Shown here in pieces: positions 1-8,801 of a DNA stretch of 64,000 bases. The stretch lies in the NCBI RefSeq assembly GCF_900176565.1, contig NZ_FXEH01000005.1:583384-647383 (forward strand). Reading direction: 5' to 3'. The number at the start of each line of letters is the position of its first letter. The stretch's first letter is position 1. Made by a program: the position numbers and the translations under genes. The stretch is from Thalassobacillus devorans. GTDB lineage: Bacteria; Bacillota; Bacilli; Bacillales; Halobacillaceae. Under the pieces are notes generated by a model. It was given only the letters and a program-made list of their open reading frames with translations. It did not search any database and was not told where the DNA came from.

Positions 1-15
1 TGAGATTCATAGATT

Positions 16-80
16 TATACTGAAAACGGGGATCTATATATGTTATGTCTATTTACTACAAAAGGCATCGAAATTCTCCA
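16..80. repeat. Short diverged repeat, left copy
   Basis: This stretch resembles 42397-42460 in the same orientation. Shared blocks are a TGAAAAC start, an ATGTT/ATGTTTTAG block and an almost identical CTATTTACTACA core followed by GGCA(C/T)CGAAA. No gene is visible in 1-138. The function is unknown. It may be the end of an old mobile element or a shared intergenic remnant. Confidence 0.4.
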
Positions 81-138
81 ACTTTTTCAAATATAGAGAA
101 AACGTATTAAAAGCCTATCCCCATAATAAGGGCAGGAT

Positions 139-475
139 TTTACACTGATGCGTTCATTAATAAGTTCAGCAGTACATCTATCAGAGGGTAATCAGAAGCT
201 TCTATATCTTTTAGTAATCCAGCTAAATTATAAGTCGTCCTTACAATGAAGGCTTGCCCCCATTCTCCCTGATATCTAACAATATATTAGATTGCTGGGC
301 CAATTCATCAAAAGGAAACCAACGATCCGTGTATTGACCACCATTTTTCCATTGAAGACATACTGCTTATGAATATGCCCGTAAATATAGCCATCAGCCA
401 GATGGTGCCATCAAGCGATCTTTCTTTTCTTACCCTGTGGCCTCGGTAAACCACTTCAAATAGGTCAACAGGAAG
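139..475 (-). pseudogene. Decayed metallophosphoesterase, C-terminal part
   Basis: The minus strand here matches, at the DNA level, the C-terminal half of the interrupted metallophosphoesterase at 35787-41424. Corresponding segments include the GHIHK metal-ligand region, the GKMVxNT segment and the last residues, which read NLLMNASV here and NLLINASV there. Compared with that copy there are several single-base indels (for example a missing T in the GAAGTGGTTT run near 455) and deletions, so no frame stays open. The match ends near 475, and the N-terminal half is absent. This is a diverged, dead second copy rather than a recent duplicate, because substitutions are spread throughout. Confidence 0.8.
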
Positions 476-582
476 ACTACTACATTTGAAAACGTCTCGA
501 AAAGGAATTGACTGCCAAGCAATGGAAATGTGTAAGGTTACCCCTTAGACGAAAAAAAGCAAAGATGATAGTAGTTAAATCG

Positions 583-610
583 TGCCTTTCCCTAACTAGG
601 GAGGGGCACT
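583..610. other. GC-rich hairpin downstream of eda
   Basis: The sequence GTGCCTTTCCCT-AACT-AGGGAGGGGCAC can fold into a 12-bp stem if two G-U pairs are allowed. It follows the eda terminator and has no U-run on either side. It could be a backup terminator or the remains of something else in the gene-free stretch 476-623. Confidence 0.35.
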
Positions 611-623
611 TCCATACACTTTC

Positions 624-656
624 ACAAAAAAAGAGCCTCCTAATCAGAAGACCCTC
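624..656 (-). terminator. Terminator of the hexuronate operon
   Basis: Read on the minus strand, an imperfect stem (GAGGGTCTTC...GAGGCTC) is followed directly by seven T residues. It begins about 10 bases after the eda stop, so it closes the long operon that starts at kdgR. Confidence 0.6.
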
Positions 657-666
657 TACTAACCTA

Positions 667-1317
667 TTATTTTTCTGAGCGCACCTCAGCAACTTTATCT
701 ACATAGTTTTTAGCTAATTCTTTCAACCCTTGCCAATCCTCTTGTTCAATCATAGTTTTATTCACAAGAGAACCACCGACACCAGCTGCAACGGCGCCAG
801 CTCTTAAAAAGTCGCCCAGGTTCTCGAGGTTGATTCCTCCGGTCGGCATTTTCTGAATATGGCCGAGCGGTCCGTTGACATCTTTGAAAAATTGAGGACC
901 GACTACGGTCGCTGGAAATACTTTCACCATATTTGCTCCCCATTGATAAGCCTGATAGATTTCGGTTGGTGTAAATACACCTGGAATCATGATGACTCCC
1001 TGGCTTCTGGTGTATTCAATCGTTTCCTTATCTAAGGTTGGGGCGAAGACAAAGTCAGATCCTGCGTCGATTGCTTCTTTTGCCTGATCCTTATTTAATA
1101 CCGTTCCGGCTCCAACTAACACCGTATCCCCATAGCGTTCCTTGAGCTCACGAATAATTCGTACAGCCCCTTCAGATTCCATGGTGATTTCAATACTTGA
1201 TACGCCGCCATCGACAAATGCCTGGACGACGTGATGCACCTTTTCTGTATCTACTTTTCGCACTACCGCTACAATTCCCGATGATACTAGTCGCTCTAAT
1301 AAAGCTTCCTTACTCAT
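667..1317 (-). CDS. eda: KDPG aldolase (2-dehydro-3-deoxyphosphogluconate aldolase)
   Basis: Cleaves 2-keto-3-deoxy-6-phosphogluconate to pyruvate and glyceraldehyde 3-phosphate, the last step of hexuronate breakdown in the cytosol. The 216-residue class I aldolase fits the family length. Visible features are the conserved Glu43 in IEIT, the phosphate/substrate loop GAGTVL (69-74), PGVFTPTE (112-119), the Schiff-base Lys132 in MVKVFPA, and PTGGIN near 159. It is the last gene of the operon and follows the SDR gene by about 28 bases with its own ribosome binding site. 2-keto-4-hydroxyglutarate aldolase activity is common in this family, so a role with hydroxyproline products cannot be excluded, but the operon context points to KDPG. 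Confidence 0.93.
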   Translation of the reverse strand: MSKEALLERLVSSGIVAVVRKVDTEKVHHVVQAFVDGGVSSIEITMESEGAVRIIRELKERYGDTVLVGAGTVLNKDQAKEAIDAGSDFVFAPTLDKETIEYTRSQGVIMIPGVFTPTEIYQAYQWGANMVKVFPATVVGPQFFKDVNGPLGHIQKMPTGGINLENLGDFLRAGAVAAGVGGSLVNKTMIEQEDWQGLKELAKNYVDKVAEVRSEK

Positions 1318-1345
1318 TATAAAACTCCTTTCCGCTCAGACCGTG

Positions 1346-2194
1346 TTATACACCGGAATATGCCATGAATCCACCATCAACAGGTATAGTAATACCTGTT
1401 ACAAATCCTGACATATCCTCATCTGCCAGCCAAAGCAACGTTCCAAGTAAATCTTCCGGCTTACCGAATCGTTGCTGTGGGGTATGACTGATAATTTTAT
1501 CGGAACGTTCCGTTAAAGAACCATCTTCATTCAGCAATAGTTTACGGTTTTGCTCGGTCAGGAAGAAGCCTGGTGCAATGGCATTAACACGGATGCCAAC
1601 ATCGGCCATATGAACAGCCAGCCATTGGGTAAAGTTTTCAATTCCTGCTTTTGCTGCACTATAGGCTGGCACTTTCGTCATCGGAGACGGGGCACTCATC
1701 GATGACATATTAATGATTGTTGCTCCCTTACGATTCATCATTTTTTTCGAGAAGACTTGCGTAGGGATAAACGTTCCAACTAAATTTAAATTAAAAACAA
1801 ATTGAAACCCGTCGTTGGTCATATCAAAGAACGTAGAAATATCCTTGTTCTCTAAATCCTCCGGCTTCAGTGTTTCGTTTGTCGTCGTTCCGTCTGGATG
1901 ATTGCCGCCGGCTCCGTTGATCAATATGTCGCAGACACCTAATTTTTCCGTAATGATTTGTTCCGCTTCACGAACACTTTCCACATCAAGAACATCGCAG
2001 GAAACCGCCAAGGCTTCTCCTCCAGCGTCCACAATATCCTGTTCCACTTGTTTACCCGCTTCAATATTACGGTTTAAAACGGCAACCTTTGCACCCTGAC
2101 GGCCAAGCTCCCGAGCCATGGCGCTACAAAGCACGCCGCTGCCCCCTGTAATGACAGCTACTTTTCCTTTTACATTTTCGTTCAGAGTCAACAT
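1346..2194 (-). CDS. SDR oxidoreductase, D-mannonate oxidoreductase / fructuronate reductase type
   Basis: A 282-residue short-chain dehydrogenase with the nucleotide-binding [11 protein letters not shown] near residue 17, the NGAGGN segment near 93 in place of the usual NNAG, and the catalytic YSAAKAG near 178. Members of this subfamily next to uxuA interconvert D-fructuronate and D-mannonate. They belong to the SDR fold, unlike the long-chain UxuB of E. coli, which is why no uxuB symbol is given. The gene starts one base after the uxuA stop behind GAGGTGGAG, so the two are translationally linked. The substrate assignment rests on context. Confidence 0.85.
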   Translation of the reverse strand: MLTLNENVKGKVAVITGGSGVLCSAMARELGRQGAKVAVLNRNIEAGKQVEQDIVDAGGEALAVSCDVLDVESVREAEQIITEKLGVCDILINGAGGNHPDGTTTNETLKPEDLENKDISTFFDMTNDGFQFVFNLNLVGTFIPTQVFSKKMMNRKGATIINMSSMSAPSPMTKVPAYSAAKAGIENFTQWLAVHMADVGIRVNAIAPGFFLTEQNRKLLLNEDGSLTERSDKIISHTPQQRFGKPEDLLGTLLWLADEDMSGFVTGITIPVDGGFMAYSGV

Positions 2195-2195
2195 G

Positions 2196-3269
2196 TTACT
2201 CCACCTCTTTTTCCTGTCTCTTGAGGGAATCCCATATGCCCCATAAGTACATAATGCCTAATCCCCGATCATACAGGCCGTAACCAGGTCGACATTCTTC
2301 TCCCCAAATGTGACGCCCATGATCAGGACGTGCATAACCAGTGAAACCTATTTCGTGATAAGCTTTTACGATTTCATAGATATCGACGGAACCGTCCTGT
2401 GTACGATGGGACGTTTCAATAAAGTCACCATTCTCATAGGTTTTGACATTACGAATATGTGCAAAATGGATGCGGTCAGAAAACGCCCGGACCATATCGG
2501 CTACATCATTCTCCGGATTGGCGCCTAAGGAACCACTGCAGAGGGTAAGGCCGTTATACGGATCATCCACCAGCTTTAAGAATCTCTCAAGGTTTTGCTT
2601 ATTCGTGATAATACGCGGGAGGCCAAATACAGAAAATGGCGGATCATCGGGATGGATCCCCATTTTAATATCATTTTCCCTTGCGACCGGAATCACCTTT
2701 TCTAAGAAATACTGAAGGTTTTCCCATAAATCCTCTTCCGTTACGTTCTTATATTTTTCAAATAGATCGGCCAGATCAGCGAGCCTTTCCGGCTCCCAGC
2801 CAGGCATCGTATAAGCGGAGTTTTCGGAAATGGTATTCACCAATTCCATCGGTTCGATATCTTTCAATTTATCATTCTCAAAAAATAAAGCGGTTGAGCC
2901 ATCTTCCATTTCCTTGAATAAATCGGTACGAGTCCAGTCAAAGACCGGCATAAAATTATAGCAAATGACCTTCACACCGACCTTGGCCAGTTTTTCAATC
3001 GTTTTGATGTAGTTTTCGATATATTTATCCCGTGTCGGCAGACCAAGTTTAATATCTTCATGCACATTGACACTTTCAACGACATCAATATTCAGTCCGT
3101 GGCGGTCCGCCTGTTCCTTCACTTCTGAAATTCGTACCATCGGCCATTCCTCACCGGCCGGAATATCATGTAAGGACCAGACAACACCTTCAACTCCTGG
3201 GATTTGCTTGATATGTTCCAATGGGATTCGGTCATTTCCTTCGCCGAACCAGCGCATCGTCATCCTCAT
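2196..3269 (-). CDS. uxuA: Mannonate dehydratase
   Basis: Dehydrates D-mannonate to 2-keto-3-deoxygluconate. The 357-residue TIM-barrel protein opens with the family hallmark MRWFG, followed by [15 protein letters not shown]. Later hallmarks are MGIHPDDPP near 204, CSGSLGA near 243 with a Cys metal ligand, HIRNVK near 271 and the final [12 protein letters not shown] near 314, all expected for the metal-dependent UxuA family. The start ATG lies 8 bases after a strong AAGGAGG. It sits between the Zn-dehydrogenase and the SDR, in pathway order. Confidence 0.95.
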   Translation of the reverse strand: MRMTMRWFGEGNDRIPLEHIKQIPGVEGVVWSLHDIPAGEEWPMVRISEVKEQADRHGLNIDVVESVNVHEDIKLGLPTRDKYIENYIKTIEKLAKVGVKVICYNFMPVFDWTRTDLFKEMEDGSTALFFENDKLKDIEPMELVNTISENSAYTMPGWEPERLADLADLFEKYKNVTEEDLWENLQYFLEKVIPVARENDIKMGIHPDDPPFSVFGLPRIITNKQNLERFLKLVDDPYNGLTLCSGSLGANPENDVADMVRAFSDRIHFAHIRNVKTYENGDFIETSHRTQDGSVDIYEIVKAYHEIGFTGYARPDHGRHIWGEECRPGYGLYDRGLGIMYLWGIWDSLKRQEKEVE

Positions 3270-3309
3270 AGACTATGCCTCCTTGCATACCTCTTCCAAA
3301 TAAATAGCT

Positions 3310-4326
3310 TTATAGATTAATAATCACCTTACGAACATCTGGTGACGCGTTGTCCATTAATTCAAATGCCTTTTCTGCTTCCTCTAATTCAAATTGGTGA
3401 CTCACCAAATCTTTCACATCAAACTCCAGCGTGTTAAACAGTTCAACTACTTTCGGGAAGCGGTGAGTTTGTAAACGGGAACCGCAGATGGTCAACTCTT
3501 TCTTGGTAATATTCACTTGAGCAATTTCAGACATTTTCGTATCAAAACCAAGTAAAACCACTCGAGCCGCGACGGAAGTCACTTCTATCGCTTGTTCCAC
3601 TGTCTGCGGAAAACCAACGGCATCGATGACAACATTGGCACCCATTCCACCAGTCCAGTTAAACACCTCTTCTTCTACTTTAGAGTTTTGCGGGTTGATA
3701 ACATGATCGGCTCCCCACTCTTTGGCAAAATCAAGGCGTTGATCATTGAAATCTGAAATTGCGACCTTAGCACCGGCTTGCTTTGCCATTTTCAAACAAC
3801 ATAAACCAATCGGTCCAGCACCGATGATGAAGACATAATCCCCTTCTTGCACTTGGCCGCGATAGATGGACTGTGCCCCAATCGTAAAGGGTTCAATCAA
3901 GGCAATTTCAGGCCAGTCCAATTGATTGTTTAATTTATGGACGAGGTGTTCTGGCATGACCATCAATTCACGGCCTCCGCCTTCCCTGTGTACGCCGTAA
4001 ACCTGTACGTTTTCGCAAACGTTTGGACGATCTTGTCGGCAGGCGTAGCATTCCCCGCAGGAAGTCATTGGTTCGACTACCACTTTGTCCCCTACAGACA
4101 GGTCAGAAACAGCATCTCCAGTTTCGACAATTTCCCCGGCAATTTCATGACCAATCACACGCGGATAGCTGGCAAAAGGATTTTCCCCATGAAGAATGTG
4201 CATATCCGATCCACATATCCCCATAGCTTTCATCCGTATTTTCACTTGATTGGATTGCTCAATCGCTGGCTCTTCCATTTCAACAACTTTCAGGGTGCCT
4301 GGTTCTTTTACTTGAATCGCTTTCAT
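3310..4326 (-). CDS. Zinc-dependent alcohol dehydrogenase, probably L-gulonate/L-galactonate 5-dehydrogenase type
   Basis: A 338-residue medium-chain dehydrogenase. Seen are the catalytic zinc ligands in GICGSD and GHE, the structural zinc motif CGECYACRQDRPNVC (four Cys), and the Rossmann GAGPIGLCC near 169. The layout resembles LgoD/YjjN enzymes, which oxidise L-galactonate or L-gulonate at C5 to a keto-uronate that the neighbouring SDR and UxuA could then process. A sorbitol/threonine-type polyol dehydrogenase is the alternative. A TTG two codons upstream is rejected as start because it touches the AAGGAGGG ribosome binding site. The chosen ATG is 6 bases from it. Confidence 0.85.
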   Translation of the reverse strand: MKAIQVKEPGTLKVVEMEEPAIEQSNQVKIRMKAMGICGSDMHILHGENPFASYPRVIGHEIAGEIVETGDAVSDLSVGDKVVVEPMTSCGECYACRQDRPNVCENVQVYGVHREGGGRELMVMPEHLVHKLNNQLDWPEIALIEPFTIGAQSIYRGQVQEGDYVFIIGAGPIGLCCLKMAKQAGAKVAISDFNDQRLDFAKEWGADHVINPQNSKVEEEVFNWTGGMGANVVIDAVGFPQTVEQAIEVTSVAARVVLLGFDTKMSEIAQVNITKKELTICGSRLQTHRFPKVVELFNTLEFDVKDLVSHQFELEEAEKAFELMDNASPDVRKVIINL

Positions 4327-4344
4327 GACCAACCCTCCTTCTTA

Positions 4345-5619
4345 TTAATCAAATAAGCTTGGTAAATATAGCGTTATACTTGGAATGAAACTTACCGCTA
4401 ATAAAACGAGTAAACTAACGCCTAAGAATGGCAATAATGCCTTAGACGCCTGACCTAAGGATACTTTTCCAATACTGGAGGCAACGAATAAACAAACGCC
4501 CACTGGAGGAGTAGATAAACCAATCATCAAGTTGAGCACCATCAACACCCCAAACTGTATTGGGTCCATTCCGATTTCCATTGCAACCGGCAGTAATACC
4601 GGAAACAGGATAACAAGTGCTGCGATCGTCTCCATGAACGTTCCAACAAATAACAACAACACATTAAGCAGCAGAATAACGATAATCGGATTTTCGGAGA
4701 TGGCAAGAATGGAGTCTGCGACCAATTGTGGAATTTGTTCACTAACGAGAATCCATCCAAATAGGTTGGCCATTCCAACTAAAACCAAAATCCCAGCTGT
4801 ACTGACCATAGAATCCAGGAGAATTTTCGGAAGCATATGCAGCTTAAGGTCACGATAGATAAAAAGACCGACTAGCAAGGCATACACAACAGCCACGATA
4901 GATGCTTCGGTTGGTGTAAAGTACCCGCTTAATATTCCGAACAAAATGATCACTGTCATCATCAGAGCCCAAAAAGCGCCAAAGAATGATTTGGCAATGA
5001 CGGAGAACTTTTGACGTTCGCCTTTCGGATAATTATTCTTTTTCGAAATGATATAAGTAACGGCCATTAAACTAAGTCCAAGTAATAGACCAGGGATTGT
5101 ACCTGCTATAAATAAATCCCCGATCGATACCGTTGCAAGTGTCCCTAGGATGATCATCGGAAGCGAAGGCGGGATAATCGGCCCAATAGTAGAAGAGGAT
5201 GAAGTTACAGCTACTGAAAAAGGAGCATCATACCCTTCTTTTTTCATTGCGGGGATCATTACCGACCCGATGCTCGCAGTATCCGCCAGCGCCGTCCCAG
5301 TGATACCGGCAAATCCCATGGATGCACCCACATTTGACAGACCTAAGCCACCACGGATATGGCCCACAAGCTTGTTTGCGAAATCGATGATTCGTTCGGT
5401 AATACCACCGGCATTCATTAAATTCCCTGCCAGAATGAACCCGGGAATACAAAGTAACGTAAAGGAGTTAATGCCCCCGAACATTTTCTGAGGGATGACA
5501 TTTAACGGAATATCAGCGATCCATATATAGACAAGGGAAGATAAGCCTAAACTAAAGGCGATGGGAACGCTGAGAAATATTAAAGCGATAAAGGTTACAA
5601 ACAATATGGCGGCCATCAT
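4345..5619 (-). CDS. dctM: TRAP transporter large membrane subunit (DctM)
   Basis: A 424-residue, very hydrophobic protein with about 12 predicted membrane spans, of normal DctM length. Family segments visible include SIGSVMIPAMKKEGYD near 120, SSSSTIGPIIPPS near 141, TPTEASIVAVVYALLVG near 233 and the C-terminal GLSTPPVGVCLF. It forms the ion-coupled channel of the transporter with the DctQ protein, whose stop codon its start overlaps, and takes substrate from the lipoprotein at 6169-7167. The operon suggests a hexonate or hexuronate as cargo. Confidence 0.92.
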   Translation of the reverse strand: MMAAILFVTFIALIFLSVPIAFSLGLSSLVYIWIADIPLNVIPQKMFGGINSFTLLCIPGFILAGNLMNAGGITERIIDFANKLVGHIRGGLGLSNVGASMGFAGITGTALADTASIGSVMIPAMKKEGYDAPFSVAVTSSSSTIGPIIPPSLPMIILGTLATVSIGDLFIAGTIPGLLLGLSLMAVTYIISKKNNYPKGERQKFSVIAKSFFGAFWALMMTVIILFGILSGYFTPTEASIVAVVYALLVGLFIYRDLKLHMLPKILLDSMVSTAGILVLVGMANLFGWILVSEQIPQLVADSILAISENPIIVILLLNVLLLFVGTFMETIAALVILFPVLLPVAMEIGMDPIQFGVLMVLNLMIGLSTPPVGVCLFVASSIGKVSLGQASKALLPFLGVSLLVLLAVSFIPSITLYLPSLFD

Positions 5620-6110
5620 AGTTGAACACCTTCTTCCTCTTCGTGCTGGCCTGTGAGTAAGGCATAAATATTGATAAAACTATACAGTGCTAAAAACACA
5701 AATAAAATAACCATGCTTATATTAATGTAGAACATTTTAATCGAAAGCGTGGCAGACGCCTGATTTTTACCTAGTAAGGAAAACTCATACGCATAAGATA
5801 CCAGGTAAGCAGAGAACAAACCTACGATAAGGTAAATCAATGCCTCAACATATTTTTTTGCCTTTTTTGGAAGAATGGAGAGGAATAAATCGACTCGAAC
5901 ATATTCCCGTTGCTCCATCGCAATTGGTGCGGCAAAGGCAATGGAAAAGATAAATAAGAAACGTGAAAGCTCCTCTGTCCAAACAAATGTAAACGGGGAG
6001 TAACGCCCTGTGATTTGTATGATGACAACGATAACGAGGGCGGTAAAACAGAGAATGGTCAAAAGCTTTAGTATTCGACTAAGAATGTTAACTGCCTGCA
6101 TGTTGCTCAC
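5616..6110 (-). CDS. dctQ: TRAP transporter small membrane subunit (DctQ)
   Basis: A 164-residue protein with four hydrophobic segments. The family signature around residue 40 reads FVWTEELSRFLFIF, followed by REYVRVDLFL near 68. It is the small subunit that pairs with DctM in the membrane. The gene overlaps dctM by four bases at its 3' end, typical for coupled translation, and is separated from dctP by a stable hairpin. Confidence 0.9.
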   Translation of the reverse strand: MSNMQAVNILSRILKLLTILCFTALVIVVIIQITGRYSPFTFVWTEELSRFLFIFSIAFAAPIAMEQREYVRVDLFLSILPKKAKKYVEALIYLIVGLFSAYLVSYAYEFSLLGKNQASATLSIKMFYINISMVILFVFLALYSFINIYALLTGQHEEEEGVQL

Positions 6111-6121
6111 CCTTTATAATG

Positions 6122-6158
6122 GGTAACATACCACCCTTTAATAGAATGGTATGTTACC
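6122..6158 (-). other. Intercistronic stem-loop between dctP and dctQ
   Basis: GGTAACATACCA and its exact complement TGGTATGTTACC form a 12-bp perfect stem with a 13-base loop. No U-run follows on the minus strand. It sits between the binding-protein gene and the membrane genes, where a structure protecting the upstream mRNA, or a leaky attenuator, would make more binding protein than permease. Confidence 0.65.
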
Positions 6159-6168
6159 TGGAAAGTTG

Positions 6169-7167
6169 TTATTGTCCTGCTTCTACAATTCTTTGATAAA
6201 GTTCAAGTTGCTCGTCTGACAGGCTTTCCTCCACAGCTGGCTTCATAGCTTCTCCGAAAGCTTCCTGATCTACTTCAACAAATTCCATTCCTTGATCCTT
6301 AAGGTCCTGCTCAATTTCTGCCGTTTCTGTTTCATATAGTTCCAAGCCATATTCTTGCGCTTCCGCTGCTGCTTCTTGGACAGCTTTCTGCATATCTTCA
6401 TCAAGGGAATTGAACTGCTCATTTCCTACAACCACATAGATCCAGGAATATACGTGCTCGGTAACGTTTACATAATCCTGTACTTCAGGGAAGCTGGCAC
6501 TTTGAATCAAGTCAACCGGGTTTTCCTGACCATCAATAACCCCTTGTTGCAGCCCGGTAAATACTTCACTGAAATCCATTACCTGTGGTCTAGCTCCAGC
6601 AGCTTCCCAAGCATCCATGAATAATGGTACGTTTGGTACACGCATCTTAAATCCACCTAAATCTTCCGGGGATTCAATTGGTTTATTGGAAGTCAAGTTT
6701 CTAGGTGCACGCATATGATAGTAAAGTGGTGTTACGCCAACATTCTCTTTCACAGACGCTTCGATTTCTCCACCGATTTCGCCCTCTACTACCGTTTGCA
6801 AGTGCTCTTGCCCAGTAAAGGCGTAAGGCACGGCCATTAATGCAGCTTCTGGTGCCCAGTTCTGCATCGTTTCACCGGAAATCGTCATATCGACGGTACC
6901 AGCTTCAATTCCATTTAGGACTTCAGTTTCAGAACCTAATTGCTCATTAGGATAAATATCGATTTCTAACTTCCCGTCTGTTTTCTCATTAACCAGCTCA
7001 CCAAACTTTTCTGCTGTTTTATGCCATTGGTGATCTTCGTTAGATAAGTGTCCCATTTTCCAAGTGATTGTCTCTCCAGATCCTGATGCTTCTTCTCCAT
7101 CTCCGCCACAGGCAGCTAAAACCAAAATCAGTGCAGATACGACCAAAAAGCTTAGTAATTTCTTCAT
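6169..7167 (-). CDS. dctP: TRAP transporter substrate-binding lipoprotein (DctP)
   Basis: A 332-residue extracytoplasmic solute receptor. It has a lipoprotein signal: KK, a hydrophobic stretch, then the lipobox LAAC with Cys near 20 and an acidic GDGEEA linker. The mature part shows the DctP pattern LGSETEVLNGIEAGTVDM near 93, the substrate-carboxylate arginine segment GFKMRVPN near 177, and VFTGLQQGVIDGQENP near 203. It is expected to be tethered outside the membrane and to present an acidic sugar to DctQM. It is the first transporter gene in the operon, downstream of an Ldh2-type reductase. Confidence 0.92.
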   Translation of the reverse strand: MKKLLSFLVVSALILVLAACGGDGEEASGSGETITWKMGHLSNEDHQWHKTAEKFGELVNEKTDGKLEIDIYPNEQLGSETEVLNGIEAGTVDMTISGETMQNWAPEAALMAVPYAFTGQEHLQTVVEGEIGGEIEASVKENVGVTPLYYHMRAPRNLTSNKPIESPEDLGGFKMRVPNVPLFMDAWEAAGARPQVMDFSEVFTGLQQGVIDGQENPVDLIQSASFPEVQDYVNVTEHVYSWIYVVVGNEQFNSLDEDMQKAVQEAAAEAQEYGLELYETETAEIEQDLKDQGMEFVEVDQEAFGEAMKPAVEESLSDEQLELYQRIVEAGQ

Positions 7168-7226
7168 GAAAAGTATCCTCCCATTTTTAATAGATTAATA
7201 TAAAGCAGAGGTTTTGCCCTCTTAAC

Positions 7227-8237
7227 TTACGAACTCAAATAGTTGTAAATACTTTCTGGAACCGGTATTCCTTCCTCTTTTCTTACTTCTTCTTTCAGCT
7301 GTTCCGGTTCCCCAGGCACCATTACAGAATCAAAACCTTCTGCTGGTTTGACGTCATGTAACTCATCAATCATCTTATCCATGTTTTGCATGAATTCTTT
7401 TTTATCAATGAACAAACCTGGATTGATGGTTATGATGGTGTGACTTAAGCGACGATAGTTTTTATAGTCTCCATACATGGTGGTAATGTTTGGTCCAAAC
7501 GCAGATCCAGTTAATACGCCTGTTAACACATCGACAACAAGGCCCAGCCCATAGCCTTTAGGTCCGCTGATTGGCAGTAAGTGTTTCACCTGGTTGGGAT
7601 CGGTAACTGGCGTACCATTTTCATCTACGCCCCAGTTATTCGGAATCTCTTTGCCTGTTTCTCTGGCATGCAGTACCTTCCCTAAAGCAACATTACTGGT
7701 TGCCATATCTAATATAATTGGACGGTGTTTACTTGCTGGAAACCCGTACGCAATTGGGTTTGTCCCAAAATAGGAGTCAGCTCCCCCAAACGGTACGACG
7801 GCACTATCGGTATGTGTCACGATCATGCTGATGGTATCCTGCTCTGCTGCTTGTTGGGCAAAATAGGACAATGCTCCACAGTGGCTGCTGTTAACGACCC
7901 CGACGATTCCAATGCCGTTGTTTTTTGATAGCTGAATGGCATGGTCCATCGCTTCTCTGGTAATCAAATGGCCCATTCCGTTATCGCCATCAAATAAGAT
8001 AGCGGAAGAACCTTTTTGCTCGGTATGGAATTCCGGGTTTGGGTTCATGCCCCCTTCTCCCAGTCTTTTCACATAGTGCTCGGTACGCAATACCCCGTGT
8101 GAACTTACCCCGCGAAGGTCTGCGTGAACGAGTACATCTGCAACAACCTTGGCGTGTTCTTCATTCACCTTTGCGCCCGTTAATTTTTTGATAACCAAAG
8201 ACTTTAATTCATCTTTTTGTACAACGATATCTGACAT
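7227..8237 (-). CDS. Ldh2/MDH-family NAD(P)H oxidoreductase (2,3-diketo-L-gulonate reductase / ureidoglycolate dehydrogenase-like)
   Basis: A 336-residue protein of the malate/L-lactate dehydrogenase type 2 family, which has its own fold rather than a Rossmann domain. Visible are the catalytic His region SSHGVLR near 39, GDNGMGHLITREAM near 75, NSSHCGALSYFAQQA near 116, FGTNPIAYGFPA near 158 and GPKGYGLGLVVDVLTG near 225. In E. coli the relative YiaK reduces 2,3-diketo-L-gulonate and is also coded with a TRAP system, which fits this operon. Malate, sulfolactate and ureidoglycolate dehydrogenases share the fold, so the substrate is inferred only. Confidence 0.85.
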   Translation of the reverse strand: MSDIVVQKDELKSLVIKKLTGAKVNEEHAKVVADVLVHADLRGVSSHGVLRTEHYVKRLGEGGMNPNPEFHTEQKGSSAILFDGDNGMGHLITREAMDHAIQLSKNNGIGIVGVVNSSHCGALSYFAQQAAEQDTISMIVTHTDSAVVPFGGADSYFGTNPIAYGFPASKHRPIILDMATSNVALGKVLHARETGKEIPNNWGVDENGTPVTDPNQVKHLLPISGPKGYGLGLVVDVLTGVLTGSAFGPNITTMYGDYKNYRRLSHTIITINPGLFIDKKEFMQNMDKMIDELHDVKPAEGFDSVMVPGEPEQLKEEVRKEEGIPVPESIYNYLSS

Positions 8238-8249
8238 ATTCTCTCCCTC

Positions 8250-8801
8250 TCATTGCAGATTGGCATGATTCCTTTTCATCAAGTCATGAATATCCTTTTC
8301 ATCGCTGGTCATGGAAATGACGACACCATCCAGTAATAGATGAACCGATTGATCAAATTGATTGCCCATCGGCTGAATGGTCGCTGGCTCCTCTTTTCTA
8401 CGATGCTTTGTAGCTGCTGGTACAATCACTTGATGGTTGGCTATTTTTTGAATCCTGGATTCTTTATTTGTCGTGACTAGATGAACGTCAGCATTTGAAT
8501 TAGCTGCCTGCTCGGCTACGAGGGCAACGGAGGGAGTGTTTCCCGACCCACTGATGGCAACAAGCAGATCACCCTCCTGAATACTTGGGGTAATCGTCTC
8601 CCCGGTCACATAAACGGGATAACCTGCATGCATCAACCTCATCGCAAAAGCTTTCCCCATCAATCCTGATCGCCCTTCACCACAAACAAAAATACGTTTG
8701 GCCTGCTTCAGGGCCTCTATGAAAGAAGTTACTTGTTCATTTTCTACCTGTTCCGCTACTTGCTTCAATTCTTCTATAATTTGAAAATACACGCTCTTCA
8801 T
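8250..8801 (-). CDS. hxlB: SIS-domain sugar isomerase, 6-phospho-3-hexuloisomerase-like
   Basis: A 183-residue single SIS-domain protein matching the length of HxlB/PHI. Signature segments are CGEGRSGLMGKAFAMRLMH near 38, SGSGNTPSV near 84 and a C-terminal QFDQSVHLLLDG typical of PHI. PHI converts 3-hexulose 6-phosphate to fructose 6-phosphate. It overlaps the upstream HPS-like gene by four bases (ATGA), so the two are made together, as in RuMP-type modules. Its setting in a hexuronate operon is unusual. Confidence 0.85.
   Translation of the reverse strand: MKSVYFQIIEELKQVAEQVENEQVTSFIEALKQAKRIFVCGEGRSGLMGKAFAMRLMHAGYPVYVTGETITPSIQEGDLLVAISGSGNTPSVALVAEQAANSNADVHLVTTNKESRIQKIANHQVIVPAATKHRRKEEPATIQPMGNQFDQSVHLLLDGVVISMTSDEKDIHDLMKRNHANLQ

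Noticed and set aside
480-692. 70-codon open frame next to eda
   Set aside because: It overlaps the eda terminator and the last codons of eda in another frame. No family features are seen.
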